Source: Trichopria drosophilae (taxonomy: Eukaryota; Arthropoda; Insecta; Hymenoptera; Diapriidae). Taken from it: a stretch of DNA of 64,000 nt. Under the pieces are notes generated by a model, which worked only from the letters and a program-made list of their open reading frames with translations, had not been told where the DNA came from and did no database searches. Both the position numbers and the translations under genes were made by a program. Shown here in pieces: positions 30,368 through 40,784 of this stretch; the stretch's first letter is position 1, and every line of letters starts with the position of its first letter. Where the stretch lies: contig CM059584.1 in assembly GCA_030407085.1 (NCBI GenBank), positions 60,279,501 to 60,343,500 of the forward strand, given 5' to 3'.

Positions 30368-31845
30368 ACCGACGGTGTCCTATTGTGCGATCGATTTCGT
30401 TCCCAATTATTATTCGACCGATTCCATCCGCGTCGTTCGGTACTCCGTCCGCGCCGATACGGTGACTCGCCCTTGTTATGGTCTTTTAAAATTCCAGTTA
30501 TCTCTTTCCCTAGTAACGAGATGAGCTGTTCAACCGTCGCGCCATCTATCGCTGCGCAATTGTCTGGCGATCTACCTCGACACTGTCCACTATACGCGGT
30601 GTCTCGCAAAATTGTCTCTCGGGGGGAAGGGGGAGGTACATACCGATTACTCGCATATGCACTCTCTCGACTCTTCGCCAATTCGATAAAGTGATCGTAA
30701 GATCTTATCTCTTCTCGTCGGATGTGCTCTTTCATATCCGGTCTCAAATTACGATACGCGAGATCAATCCGTTCACTTTCGGGCATTTCCGGTCGCATTT
30801 TCTTAAAAATGCCTCGCAAACAAATCAAATATACATTTACGCGTTCGTCTGGTCCTTGCGTCCGCGATTCTGCCTCATGACGCAATCTATTTTGAAACTG
30901 CGTATCGCCAAATAACAAACGTAATTCGTCTTCGACTTCAGTCCACGTCGTCCAATTTTGCGAACTGGACTCGTAACCTACCCGAGCTATCCCTCTCAAC
31001 GGAAGCGGGAGAGCCTGCATCATCTCTTGATCCGAGATGGTGGCATATCTCCGACATTCCTGTAATCGAGACAGAAAACTCTCAATATCTTGAGGATCAT
31101 CCGGTCCTTCATACTTCAAGTCCCAACGCTCGATAATTCGGCCAATATCACGCAATCTATTTTCTTGTACTCGCGTGTCTTTGTGCGGCGTATGCTCTCT
31201 AATTCTACGTGGAATCGCACCTCTTGCGGTCCATTCGATAGGTGATGCAGAGCGTTCCGGCCGAAACTCTCTTATCGGATCACTCGACCTCACCTCATCC
31301 TCGAACGGTGTATTATTATTTCCGCGATCTGTCCTTACCGGATTCAAAACTTTAGGTAAATCATTTAACGCGTCCGGATCTACTAAATATTCGATCCCAT
31401 CGATTATAATTATTACCGGTTCTTTTCTATTTTCACGCGTTGGTCCCCGTTCTATCTCACGCGGACCCTCATTATTTTCTAACGCAGCATCAATACGCAT
31501 TGACGAACCTTGCGCATCACCTGCCTGAATATTATTCGGACTTATTATTTCGATCGGGCAAGGACGTTGACGTTCTGCTCGAATCGTTCGGAGACACTCA
31601 ACGACATCTGTCCCTTCGTCAAGATGGATCAATCGACTATTATCCGTTGACGGATTCCACGACGCTTCTTCTCCGATCGCACGACGAAATGCACGATGCA
31701 ACCTTTCACGACGTACATAAGCGGTTCCCGTGATACTAATTTCCAATCGCTCTAATGCATGTTGCACCTCGCTATCCGTCGCGTTAAAAATCCACGCGGC
31801 TAATTCAACGCGTTCCTGATCGCACGCTTCCGTCATATCGGTCAT
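30368..31845 (-). CDS. Gypsy-2 Gag, truncated before the nucleocapsid
   Basis: About 493 codons from ATG 31845 up to the array. An acidic/arginine-rich N-terminal region (DQERVELAAWIF, VRRERLHRAFRRAI) is followed by a linker with repeated arginines and then the capsid domain at residues about 255-400: IESFLSRLQECRRYA, TQGPDERVNVYLICLRGIF, RIDLAYRNLRPDMKEHIRREE. It ends in a basic stretch (RRGRSTERRGWNRSNNN) that normally precedes a zinc knuckle; the knuckle is lost with the deletion. The frame continues through the array into the integrase tail, so a gag-polyglycine-integrase fusion of 834 codons is formally encoded. Confidence 0.85.
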
Positions 31846-32640
31846 TATAAATTTTGTTTAGTTAATAAATTATTGAATTTGAAAAAAATTTTTTTTTTTA
31901 AAATGACATAAATTTTCTTACTAAAATAAATAAATAAAAAAAAAAAATAATAACATTCAAATTCTCAAAAAAAAATAATCATATGTCACGTAATCTCAAC
32001 AAAAAAAATATTTCATTAAACTGTGATTAAATGGTTTTATAGTATCCCAAATAATCCAACCGGTAGATCCACGTCAGAATTTCTTTAAATTTCAATCTAA
32101 AATCCGAGCTATTACGCACGCATCAAATTACTTATTTCTTCGCGCACCCCGACTATATATTTCCCCGAGCCTAACTGTCATGCGCTTCGACCGTACCTCA
32201 CTCTCTCGTGGTCTCGTTCCGTCTGCGCTCCCGAGTACCCCTTCTCTCGAGCGATTCCCTACTCCGCGCGTATCCCTTTCTCTGTCGCGCGCGATCTCTC
32301 ACTCTCCGAGTCTCGCGCACTTTCGGTCACATCCGAATCTATCCGACGTTCAAAATGCAGCGTACCCGTGCACTGACATTCTTTCTCACTTCGAAACGCG
32401 TGTTCTCTCTTGCACACATAAACACTCTCGGTTACTTTGTTTATGTTACGCACTTCGAATCGAAAAACCAATCTGCCTGAAAGAAAGAATATTAGACATA
32501 CATATATGAAATTTTAAATATGAAAACGAAACTTTTGAAACGAATGACAGTTATGGAGTTTGAGCTGAACCTTTTCAAATTTTTCCAAACCGAACCCACT
32601 CTACACGTTTTTTCGGCCCTTTACGTTGTGGCGCCAATTT
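31846..32640 (-). other. Gypsy-2 leader with primer-binding site
   Basis: Between the 5' LTR and gag. On the minus strand TGGCGCCACAACGTAAAG (32636-32619) starts 4 bases inside the LTR and looks like a tRNA primer-binding site. The rest is AT-rich near gag and CT-rich at 32200-32350, with no coding sequence supported. Confidence 0.65.
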
Positions 32641-33720
32641 TATAACGGCCAATTATTTTATAACTGTAAATTTTATAAAAACACTTTTTTATGTTTTGTA
32701 ACTGGTACATTCAACCGAACTGAATTCGGTTGCAACCACACCCGTTATAACTTCCGAGATGAAACTCGGGAACCGAACTTCTTGGCCGACTGGCTCAATA
32801 TTTGAACAGTTCGAACAATCGTTCGAATTGACCGCGGAGAGGGGCTGGGTTCTTAAAAAAAGGTTACTCGATATCTATATGAAATGACAAAGGTTTATTA
32901 ACAATAAAAAAATATAAAATATACTTTGATGGACAGTTTGAAATATCCGTGAAACGATCGGAATCTAAATTTAATTTCCGCGATTCCGCGTGGACCGTTA
33001 TTTCCCGGCCACTTCAAAAAAGAATAATTTCGGAACCGGAATAATTTCCTTATCGCGGAGGTATCTTGGCGAACGTCGCGCTTCGAAAAACGGTGCGATC
33101 TCCTTCGATACGGTTTTCAAAAAATCCGGAAAACCCTTTCGAAACGGATCTCGCAGAGTAAATAATTGCCTACTTACAAGGGTTCGATGCAGATCAGGCG
33201 TCAGCCTCCGGTCTTTCTTATACTTATCGGGATGTTTCTCCCAACCACACTTTAATTTGGCGATCCTGGGACGCGCGCACGCACTTTGACCGACCTTATT
33301 AATATTTTCTTTCAATTGCGATACCACGACGGCTCGGACACGTCTGCTCCTAGATTCAGTCAGACTTTTCGGCGGGTCGAGTGCCGTGCCGCGGATCAAC
33401 CAATGACAGGACATGGTTCCCCGTCAATCAAAATTGGATATGTACAAGGCTACCTATCTTTTCTTAACATTCGGCACTTATGCGTGCTCTCTTTCTCTCT
33501 TTCGCGCTTCGCGCGATCGCTACCATTTCGTCGCAACGTTCGCCAATTTCTTCCTTGTCTCTCTCACCTGAAACATATAAGTCGCTTTCGCGCATTAGAA
33601 TTAAATACCGGTCGCTTCTTCGGAATTGCCCGTGGAGCAGACGTGCGCTTTTCGCGATTCCCGCGGACTCTCATACTAGCGTACACTCACGCACACTAAC
33701 ACGCTATTTGCCGTGTTACA
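32641..33720 (-). repeat. Gypsy-2 5' LTR
   Basis: 1080 bp, same termini as 27743-28846. ATAT follows at 33721. Confidence 0.95.
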
Positions 33721-34463
33721 ATATATATATAGATCTATATTGGCATAATACAATTCTAAAATAAAATTTTTTTTTTTCTAACGCAAAAGCTGCGTATTAC
33801 TTTTGGTTTTCTGGTTGGGGGACGGGGGGATATCCTATACCTGAAAATCGCGAAACCTGTCAATTACTTTTCTCTATAGCGAAAATTGCTCACTATATAA
33901 TTACTTTAAATCAAAATTCACTAAAAACGTTTGAAAATATCAATAATTGATTTATCAATTGTTTGCACTTCCGGTATAACCCAATTCAAATAATAATTAA
34001 TTTTACCGAGTAATAAAAAAAATAATATTTTTCAAAAAAAATTCTCTAACTCCATAAAATTTTCTCCTTACACTTATGATTACTATTAACTACACATCAT
34101 TATTCGATTTCGTGTAATTCCTAATCTCACTTCAATTATGGTAACCGAAAATTTGTGTTTAAAATGGTAATTCGCGATTAATTCCAAGTCCGGTGACTTC
34201 TTTCAACTTAAATTTTTTCTAACGGCTCGGGGACGGCAGGGCGGGTGTTTGTCAACACCTCGATTTACCGGGCCAACTTATTTCCCCGGAAACTGTTTTT
34301 CGTATTTAAAATTAAATACGCAAACACGTACTGGATCACTGGAATTGAAATTGTCGTTGCACCCGTTGCAACGATTTTGTTTTTTTTTTCTTTTAATTGC
34401 ACTTCCGATATACGCGACACTAAAAAGGATCACAAAAAAAAATTAACTCCGCTTCAGATTCAG
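33721..34463. other. Sequence between gypsy-2 and the right U3 copy of gypsy-1
   Basis: AT-rich, no coding sequence seen. By position it should belong to the 5' LTR (R/U5) or leader of gypsy-1, continued at 26292-27742 on the other side of gypsy-2. It does not match the sequence left of 18349, so this could not be confirmed. Confidence 0.4.
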
Positions 34464-35014
34464 GTTTATAGCGAATTTCGATCGGTGCTCGCCGATGCTC
34501 TTTGCTATGAAGACTCTCGAGACTGACTGACTGATGCTTACTGTCCTTCTCTTCTCCTCCGGGACGGTGCGCCGTCGAGCCGGCGCGTGCGCGCTCGAGT
34601 GATCGGCGTGAGAGAGGGGTTCGCCCGGGGGTCCTAGTTGGGGGACGTACTCGTCGGGGCGATGACGAGCACCGTCCTCGGGGTCTTCATGGTGGGAGGG
34701 GACGACACGGAGCGCTGACAAGTGCTTCGTGCGTCCCCGTATCGTCTCGGGCTAGCTTTCGCTGTTTTGAGAGAGAGAACGATAGGGAGGGATGGAGAGA
34801 GGTCGGCGGCGGTGGCCGAGGCCCGTTACTCGGGAACTCTCGAGGCGCACTGCGGCACAACCTATGGGGGAGGACGAGTGGAGGCGCGCTCCGGTAAAAA
34901 AAAAAGAACCGCTTCTCCTCCGGGAGGGGCGGGCTTCATAGCGGGGTTCCGCCCGGCCCCAATAGATGGCGCGAAGTTCGGGAAGCGCGTCGATCTGTGA
35001 CGGGTTTCGTCACA
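34464..35014 (-). repeat. LTR part (U3-like) of gypsy-1, 5' copy
   Basis: Nearly identical to 18349-18904. The right end CACA at 35014 corresponds to TGTG at the LTR start on the minus strand. Confidence 0.8.
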
Positions 35015-35044
35015 ACTTTAAATCAATAAATTCTTCTCTAAATT

Positions 35045-35570
35045 GAGTCATTCCACGTCAACAATATCAAAACTGAGGTCAATGTCTCAGAATTCCACGA
35101 AAATGAAGTATTTGAAGCGTATGGGCATGGAAAACATTATGGTAGAATATTTTTGTAAAATTTTGAAAATGGCGGCCGTAGCGTCATATTCATTGAATTT
35201 CTTAAAATTACGATATCTGTTTTTCTGATTTTTACATTTTAAAGTTACTACGCGCATTTTGTTCATAAAAATGAGTACTTTCATACAAAAATAAAAAATT
35301 TTTTTTTTGTTTTTAATTTTTCAAAAAATTTTCATATATTATTTTTGAATCTTAATTTTGAAAGCCATTTCCGTCTTTTTTTCATTCAAACGATATGTCA
35401 TCTGGTAGGAAAATCTCTCACCTTCAATTTAAAAAAAAAAATTGATGTAGCCTCTTTCCGTTCCGAAGTTATGATTTATTTAAAGAGCGCACCTCGCGAC
35501 GTTCATCGGTGGGCGTCACGTCGCGTCGCGCCGTTCGCCGCGCCGCAGTGCCTCCGCTGCGTGTAATTCG
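35045..35570. repeat. Left TIR of the 35045-39385 transposon
   Basis: Reverse complement of 38875-39385 with few substitutions and a 12-base extra segment near 35531-35542 (CCGTTCGCCGCG). It contains AAAATGGCGGCCGTAGCGTCA and a GC-rich inner end. Confidence 0.95.
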
Positions 35571-36173
35571 AAGTCGGGGTAGTTTAGTTAGCTAAGTATA
35601 TAATAGATTATAGTTAGTCAGATAATCTTGCTATGAATTTTTAATATTTGACGGTCAAGAAATCAGTTAAGGCTCGCAAATGTAGCTAATCTTTTAACTG
35701 ATCCGCAATAACTGTGACCATGCGAAGTAGCATACAAAATTTTTTACCATACTAAATCCTATTTTTGGTAAGAAAGATTTGTAAAATTATTCTACTTACA
35801 TTTGTTGATAAGTTTGATAAATTAAATACTTAAAAGGAAATTGATTATTTATTAATCTTTTTAAAAATCCAGATGTAGTGCTGAAATTGAAAAGACCAAA
35901 TTACGTAAAGCAAAAGGCGAAATCAATAAAAACGTAATCTTTATCTGACGGTTTGTTTAAAGATACACATTTACAGTGGAATGAACGAAAGATACTTCGA
36001 CGTTAATTCAGAACAAGAACCATGAAAAGAGATCATACTCTTTAGATATCATAGAAATTATAATAATAAACAAAGAAATAAATATTGAGATCGTCAGAGA
36101 AGAACTTGAGAAGCAATGAAACGTCGAAAATCAGCTTAAAAAATAATGATATCTCTAAAAATAATCCCTTCTT

Positions 36174-36385
36174 GGCGTTACCCAGGATGAACGACGTGGA
36201 CGTGGTAGGGTTCTCATCCCCTTGGGGTGCTTTCTGAACGTGAGTCCCCTTGCCTCTCACGATTCGGGGTGCTTTCTGAACGTGAGTCCCCTCGCCTCTC
36301 ACGATTCGGGGTGCTTTCTGAACGTGAGTCCCCTCACCTCTCACGATTCGGGGTGCTTTCTGAACGTGAGTCTCCTCGCCTACGA
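36174..36385. repeat. 42-bp tandem repeat, four units, derived from mariner-type TIR sequence
   Basis: GGGGTGCTTTCTGAACGTGA recurs at 36224, 36266, 36308 and 36350. The preceding GGCGTTACCC, ACGACGTGGACGT and the unit word CCCCTTGCCTCTCAC match the inner part of the TIR at 6180-6260 (reverse complement). The open frame through the array is a consequence of the 42-base period and is not called a gene. Confidence 0.85.
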
Positions 36386-36437
36386 ATTGGAGAGCTTTCT
36401 GAATAAGAGATTCTATGCTTATTATATAAAGTAAAAC

Positions 36438-37679
36438 CTATGATGTAGATTGGATGCTAAAAGTATGTGATTTTGAATCAAAAGAAAATATTTTGCAACT
36501 AATTTGATGCGTATTTAAGGGTTTGAAACTATGGAAATCCCGAGTTCCTTTTATAGTTACCGCTTTCGAGTAACGATCATGCATACTCTCCGGATGCGCT
36601 TCGCATTCTTCCTTACTACAATAAATAAATACAACATTTGACATCGCATCTTCAGCCCATTCAAATAGGGATTGAGCAGTTAAGATTTGGCAGTCAAGAG
36701 GCCGTTGAAGACTTGCTCGTGCAGCTAATCGTTTGACAGTGCCTCCTAACCCATCGCAAGGACTTTTACCGTGCGAAGTGGCGAAAAAGTTCCGTTCGGC
36801 ATCAATGCTAAAATCCTCTTTATGGTACGCAAGATTTATAAAATTGTATTTATTTTTATACTGCGAGGCAGCACCATCTGTAAAATATTTTACTCTATTC
36901 ACGACATATTGCTTTCGTAATTCTGTGAGCAATTTTGAAATGTACAGATGAACTGCAGCCGAATTGTGTTCCAGACTTTCTGAAATAATTACGAAAGAAT
37001 CGTGGCCTACAACACCGTCCTCTTTATGATAAACAACAAATGGGTGGATTGTTGCTTGGTCGTTACTCCAGTGGTAGGATTGAATCGCATCCTGGATTAT
37101 GAATGAGTAATTTTCAGCAAAGTCACCTAATACTACGAATTCTCCAGCTTCCAGGGTTTCTTTACAATCAAAAATATATTGACTTTGTGACTTGGATATA
37201 AAGTGATGCTTTAGAAGCATAACGAAATCACAAGTAAACCTTTCAACGTATTCATCTACTGAGGTTACAACCGTTTCTAACCTCGAACGATCAGTTGATG
37301 TCCACTGTTTGTAAGTAATTTCTTCCATAAAATGATTTTCAAACGCTACATTTAACTCATCACAAATTTTTTCGATGCTTGGACAATTTGTACATTTTCG
37401 AAAATAACACTCTGGATTGGGAGAATTACAAACAGCAGCGGATACTAATGTCTCCAGAGATTCAAAAGCTGATAATTGAGTTTCAGAAGATGTAATATCT
37501 TTTAAACGTGCACCAGTCATCATTAATTTGAAATTTTGATGTATCTTACATACACATACTGAATGGGTACCACTGCTACCAGCTAGAATACATTCTTTTG
37601 GTCTCAAATCAGCAAATTTTGAAAATCCAATTTTCATATCGACGTATCGAATTTTAAATTCGGCATATAATTCTTTCAA
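36438..37679 (-). CDS. Transposase of uncharacterised DDE/D family, catalytic half
   Basis: 413-codon frame. Motifs in order: KIGFSKFADLRPKEC, LAGSSGTHSVCVC followed by HQNFKLMM, a cysteine pair CYFRKCTNC, then the putative RNase H-fold core: FVVLGDFAENYSF (first acid), HPFVVYH, VKYFTDGAASQYKNKYNF (second acid) and FFATSHGKSPCDGLGGTVKR (third acid candidate, D of CDG), then ARASLQ. The same motif set occurs in many unnamed proteins of insect and cnidarian genomes, as far as I recall. Cutting and joining DNA is inferred from the acids and the TIR context. The frame has lost its start by a shift near 37690, so the protein continues into 37707-38312. It runs to a natural stop. Confidence 0.75.
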   Translation of the reverse strand: MKELYAEFKIRYVDMKIGFSKFADLRPKECILAGSSGTHSVCVCKIHQNFKLMMTGARLKDITSSETQLSAFESLETLVSAAVCNSPNPECYFRKCTNCPSIEKICDELNVAFENHFMEEITYKQWTSTDRSRLETVVTSVDEYVERFTCDFVMLLKHHFISKSQSQYIFDCKETLEAGEFVVLGDFAENYSFIIQDAIQSYHWSNDQATIHPFVVYHKEDGVVGHDSFVIISESLEHNSAAVHLYISKLLTELRKQYVVNRVKYFTDGAASQYKNKYNFINLAYHKEDFSIDAERNFFATSHGKSPCDGLGGTVKRLAARASLQRPLDCQILTAQSLFEWAEDAMSNVVFIYCSKEECEAHPESMHDRYSKAVTIKGTRDFHSFKPLNTHQISCKIFSFDSKSHTFSIQSTS

Positions 37680-37706
37680 ATTATTGAGGAGTAGTCGCTT
37701 CTGAAC

Positions 37707-38312
37707 TTAAATTTTGGAGCCGTCCCTTTTAACCGACACGCAATCCTTCTTACCGGGCAATATTCGACTGAAATCAGAATTATAGTAAAAGTTACAAACT
37801 GCGTTTTTAATTTCATCGGGAAGAGATTTTCCACGTTTTGTGCCAGGCAATGTACCAATGCCGAATTCTTTGTGAAAATATTCTGCTTTTGCAGCAAGGC
37901 TGTAAGGAACATTGAACTCTGACTCTATGCGACGAGCTGTCCATGATTTTGGTGTCATTGTTAAGTATTTAATTTTTTCAGAATTTTTGTCCGACTCTGA
38001 TAGCTTATCTTTTATTTCAGAAACAATTTCCTTCATTCCGGAGATATCGGATATGTCAGTTTTAAATACTTTTTGTAATTCGCGATCCAGAGTACTTTTT
38101 ATCTCTCCAATCTTTCGATGTTTGGCAGCTTCAGTCCTACGATCCTCCCAGCTTTGAATCCGACTTACTCCTAATAGTTCGATAATTTTGTTTAAATTAT
38201 CAAAAGCATCCCCTTCATTGACCTCTTCAAATTCCTTAAGTTCTTCACCGACGATTTCGACTTTCATTTCTTTATTTATTATCATACTATTACAGAAATA
38301 TCTAAAGAGCAT
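37707..38312 (-). pseudogene. Transposase of the same element, middle part
   Basis: Frame with a glutamate-rich start, WEDRRTEAAKHRKIGEIK, a helical stretch, and then WTARRIESEFNVPYSLAAKA, which looks like a DNA-binding helix region. It ends in SRILPGKKDCVSVKRDGSKI. The next residues of the family (QKRLLLNNLKELY) are found directly downstream in the other frame, so a single shift near 37690-37710 separates them. The SRILP..KDCVSV block is also present in the relic at 53086-53274. Confidence 0.7.
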
Positions 38313-38530
38313 GATTCCGTTTCGTGGTTCTTATTCTGAACTAACATCGAAGTGTCTTTCGTTAACCGCAATCGACAAGTATTGCACATTTGTTTCTTTA
38401 ACCACACCTTCGGATCAAGATTATATTTTTTACAGATTTCGCCTGTTATTTCGCGTAATTTACTCTTTAAGATTTTAGAATTATGTTTCTTTTTTTTAAA
38501 AGGGTTGCAGCATTTATATAAGTGAGGCAT
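38282..38530 (-). pseudogene. Transposase of the same element, N-terminal zinc-finger-like part
   Basis: 82 codons beginning MPHLYKCCNPF with a later H and CNTCRLRL, a C-C-H-CxxC arrangement that may bind zinc. It overlaps the next frame by 30 bases, so a shift or a small intron joins them. The start is about 340 bases inside the right TIR, as expected for the 5' end of the gene. Confidence 0.65.
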
Positions 38531-38874
38531 GGTGGTCTTCGAATATTTTAAATAAAGAAGAACAATTTGTTTTAAATAAAGAAGAACAATTTGTTTTAAA
38601 TAAAAAAAAAATTATTTTTTCAAATAAAAAAAAATTAAATATTACGGTATATAAAGGGAAAATAATATTTGTATTCAATTATAATACGGAAATGAAGGGA
38701 AAGAGAAACTTTCAAGACGACAACACCAATGGCAGTGAGAGCGTTGATATCATCGCAGTAATTTTTAGTTTTTATTGCTTCGCCTTTATATAATGGTAAA
38801 TGGATTTTACTTTCGAGAATGATTTCATGCCGTTTTTTGTCGACCGACACCGGTGGCACTCTAGCGTCTCGCGT
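38531..38874. other. 5' flank of the transposase gene
   Basis: AT-rich sequence between the N-terminal frame and the right TIR, with a repeated AAATAAAGAAGAACAATTTG word at 38550-38595. A promoter is expected here but no clear core motif is seen. Confidence 0.35.
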
Positions 38875-39385
38875 TCGAATTACACGCAGCGGAGGCACTG
38901 CGGCGCGACGCGACGTGACGCCCACCGATGAACGTCGCGAGGTGCGCTCTTAAAAAAAATCATAACTTCGGAACGGAAAGAGGCTACATCAATTTTTTTT
39001 TTAAATTGAAGGTGAGAGACTTTCCTACCAGATGACATATCGTTTGAATGAAAAAAAAGACGGAAATGGCTTTCAAAATTAAGATTCAAAAATAATATAT
39101 GAAAATTTTTTGAAAAATTAAAAACAAAAAAAAATTTTTTGTTTGTATGAAAGTACTCATTTTTATGAACAAAATGCGCGTAGTAACTTTAAAATGTAAA
39201 AATCAGAAAAACAGATATCGTAATTTTAAGAAATTCAATGAATATGACGCCACGGCCGCCATTTTGAAAATTTTACAAAAATATTCTACCATAATGTTTT
39301 CCATGCCCATACGCTTCAAATACTTCATTTTCGTGGAATTCTGAGAGATGACCTCAGTTTTGATATTGTTGACATGGAATGACTC
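38875..39385. repeat. Right TIR of the 35045-39385 transposon
   Basis: Inverted partner of 35045-35570, ending at AATT. Confidence 0.95.
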
Positions 39386-39389
39386 AATT

Positions 39390-40073
39390 AATATTTTGTT
39401 CTGATATATGTACAGGTAACAATATTTAATAACACTTAATTTACGGCGTAATGTAAACAAACAGTAATTACGTATTGGTTTGTTTACAATTCATGTGTAG
39501 TTTATTGCAGAGATTAACTAAAGTAGGCAAGTCGCTTTCTAAATACAACTTGAAAATCAGCGTTATTTGATATTTTGCTCGCGGAACGTATGTAATATTC
39601 AAATTTCAAAATATAATGCATAATTCAGAATTTGTATTAAACGCCGACTCCAAAGTTAATTTAAACGTTGCGAAACTGACAGACGTAATAAGTTTATTTC
39701 GTTATATGAGTGTTGACAGTGTTGAAAAAATGAAAAGACTACTGAATATCGTCAGTGACGATGCGTAAATACAGATGTTTTCGTTGTTACAAATTATAAA
39801 ACTACTTGTTATGATTGTTAATGCGTTATAAATGCAATTTGGTCTTTGTACTAAAACATCAGAATACATTTTTGAACCCAATTTACACATATATAAATTA
39901 TTTTCTTACGAATTATGATCATTGTATATAAAAATAGTCATTCTATGGAAAAAGGGCACATCTCAAAAATTTTTTATGACTGCTAATTTTTTTATTAAAA
40001 TAAAAATTGTGTTATTTTTTTCATATGTTTACCTTGTAATTAGATCGATGTATCCGTCGAGATCAAATTAAAA
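39390..40073. other. AT-rich sequence with a dispersed repeat at 39937-40040
   Basis: No gene. 39937-40040 repeats 17957-18040 (CATTCTATGGAAAAAGGGCA). Directly after it comes the possible split exon at 40074. Confidence 0.45.
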
Positions 40074-40284
40074 ATGGTAAGAGCATTACAAAATAACGAA
40101 CCAGCACAACAGTTCATGAAACGAGCTATTATCGAGGACTTAGACAGCTACCCAATTAATGACATGTCCGGTTTTTTTTCCAGAGATCACCACAATTTCT
40201 TCAGTCTTTTGATATTGCCACCGATTCCTTGCAGTCACATCCGGCAGTATCGAAAATTAAGAAGACTTATATACAAAGCCAAGA
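40074..40284 (+). other. Possible host coding sequence, left part, interrupted by a LINE
   Basis: ATGGTAAGAG at 40074 can be read either as a start codon or as a 5' splice site, and TTTTTTTTCCAG at 40172-40183 is a good 3' splice site. After it the frame SPQFLQSFDIATDSLQSH runs without stop to the LINE insertion at 40285 and, after removal of the LINE and one target copy, continues at 45238 to a stop at 45379. Before the T8 tract another frame (VRALQNNEPAQQFMK) is open in a phase differing by one T. No family is recognised. It may be an exon, a processed pseudogene or part of an older repeat. Confidence 0.4.
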
Positions 40285-40784
40285 GACTTCCGGTTTGAAA
40301 GTGAGTACGATTGGAGATATTTTACAGCACCTCCAAATTAAATTGGGTTTACTGCTGTCCCTGTGCCCTCGGGCTTTTTGTTACAGGCTTTTTGGCAAGC
40401 AAAATTTCTGCGAAGCAAGGCAGAAAAGAAAATCTCGTCCGAAGAACGGCCTAGGAGGTGAATTTTAAGGTAAATAACAACCTAACCTAAAAGTACACGT
40501 GTAACAAAATCTACACGTGAAAGGGACTCTTGGCTGGATATTCGGACTGGTGCTGACATCTGTGGGCATTTAGAGTAAATATAAATAATTATATTTATAA
40601 TTCGAGGCGGTAAACATACATACGTAGGTAAATAGACACACGTAGTTGTATGGATGCAAGTGACGACAGTGATACCATCGAGTCGAGTGCACGGCCGGTA
40701 ACGATGGGGACTAAGTAGGGGGAAGGAGCTACTAAGCGGAGAGGAAGGCCGACGAAGGCGGAATCTCTAAGAAAGCAGAGAAGT

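Larger units (their letters stand above)
27743..33720 (-). mobile_element. Ty3/Gypsy-type LTR retrotransposon (gypsy-2), internally deleted, minus strand
   Basis: Two LTRs of about 1.1 kb (27743-28846 and 32641-33720) flank a 3.8-kb interior, with ATAT on both outer sides. The LTRs differ by a 24-bp indel and by roughly one substitution per hundred bases by eye, so insertion is fairly recent. Interior, in transcription order: primer-binding site, gag, a C15A array, the integrase tail, an extra ORF and a polypurine tract. Protease, RT, RNase H and most of integrase are absent; a gypsy-type pol of about 3.3-3.6 kb should be there. It would need enzymes in trans to move. Gag and integrase-tail motifs show that it is related to gypsy-1. 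Confidence 0.9.
18349..35014 (-). mobile_element. Ty3/Gypsy-type LTR retrotransposon (gypsy-1), minus strand, with a nested element
   Basis: Reading leftwards: U3-like LTR part (35014-34464), remaining upstream sequence interrupted by gypsy-2 (27743-33720), possible primer-binding site (26291-26274), gag, protease, RT/RNase H, integrase, an extra ORF with a zinc knuckle, a G-rich tract next to the LTR, and a second U3-like LTR copy (18904-18349). The domain order protease-RT-RNase H-integrase is that of Ty3/Gypsy elements. GC content is far above the surroundings. Stops, frameshifts and a small deletion in RT make it inactive. The LTRs match only in the U3-like part, so the assignment of 26292-27742 and 33721-34463 to its 5' LTR or leader is inference. 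No envelope-type gene is visible. Confidence 0.8.
35045..39385 (-). mobile_element. DNA transposon with about 520-bp TIRs and an uncharacterised DDE/D-type transposase
   Basis: Ends GAGTCATTCCACGTCAACA at 35045 and the partner inverted end at 39385, flanked on both sides by AATT (35041-35044 and 39386-39389). The TIRs extend to 35570 and 38875. Inside, the minus strand encodes a three-piece transposase (38530-36438). The left half also holds a 42-bp tandem repeat derived from another transposon. The same family is present as a relic at 52627-54610. I do not know a superfamily name with certainty; Sola-type elements also make 4-bp duplications and are one untested possibility. Confidence 0.85.

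Noticed and set aside
29858..30465. Long Gly/Val/Trp and Pro/His/Thr open frames on both strands
   Set aside because: They only reflect the C15A array, which has no stop in any frame. They are not independent genes.
18349..35014. Endogenous retrovirus with envelope gene
   Set aside because: The ORF after pol has no signal peptide, fusion peptide or membrane anchor; it ends in a zinc knuckle.
36222..36434. 70-codon plus-strand frame with a 14-residue repeat
   Set aside because: Produced by a 42-bp tandem repeat of non-coding TIR sequence; the period is a multiple of 3 by chance.
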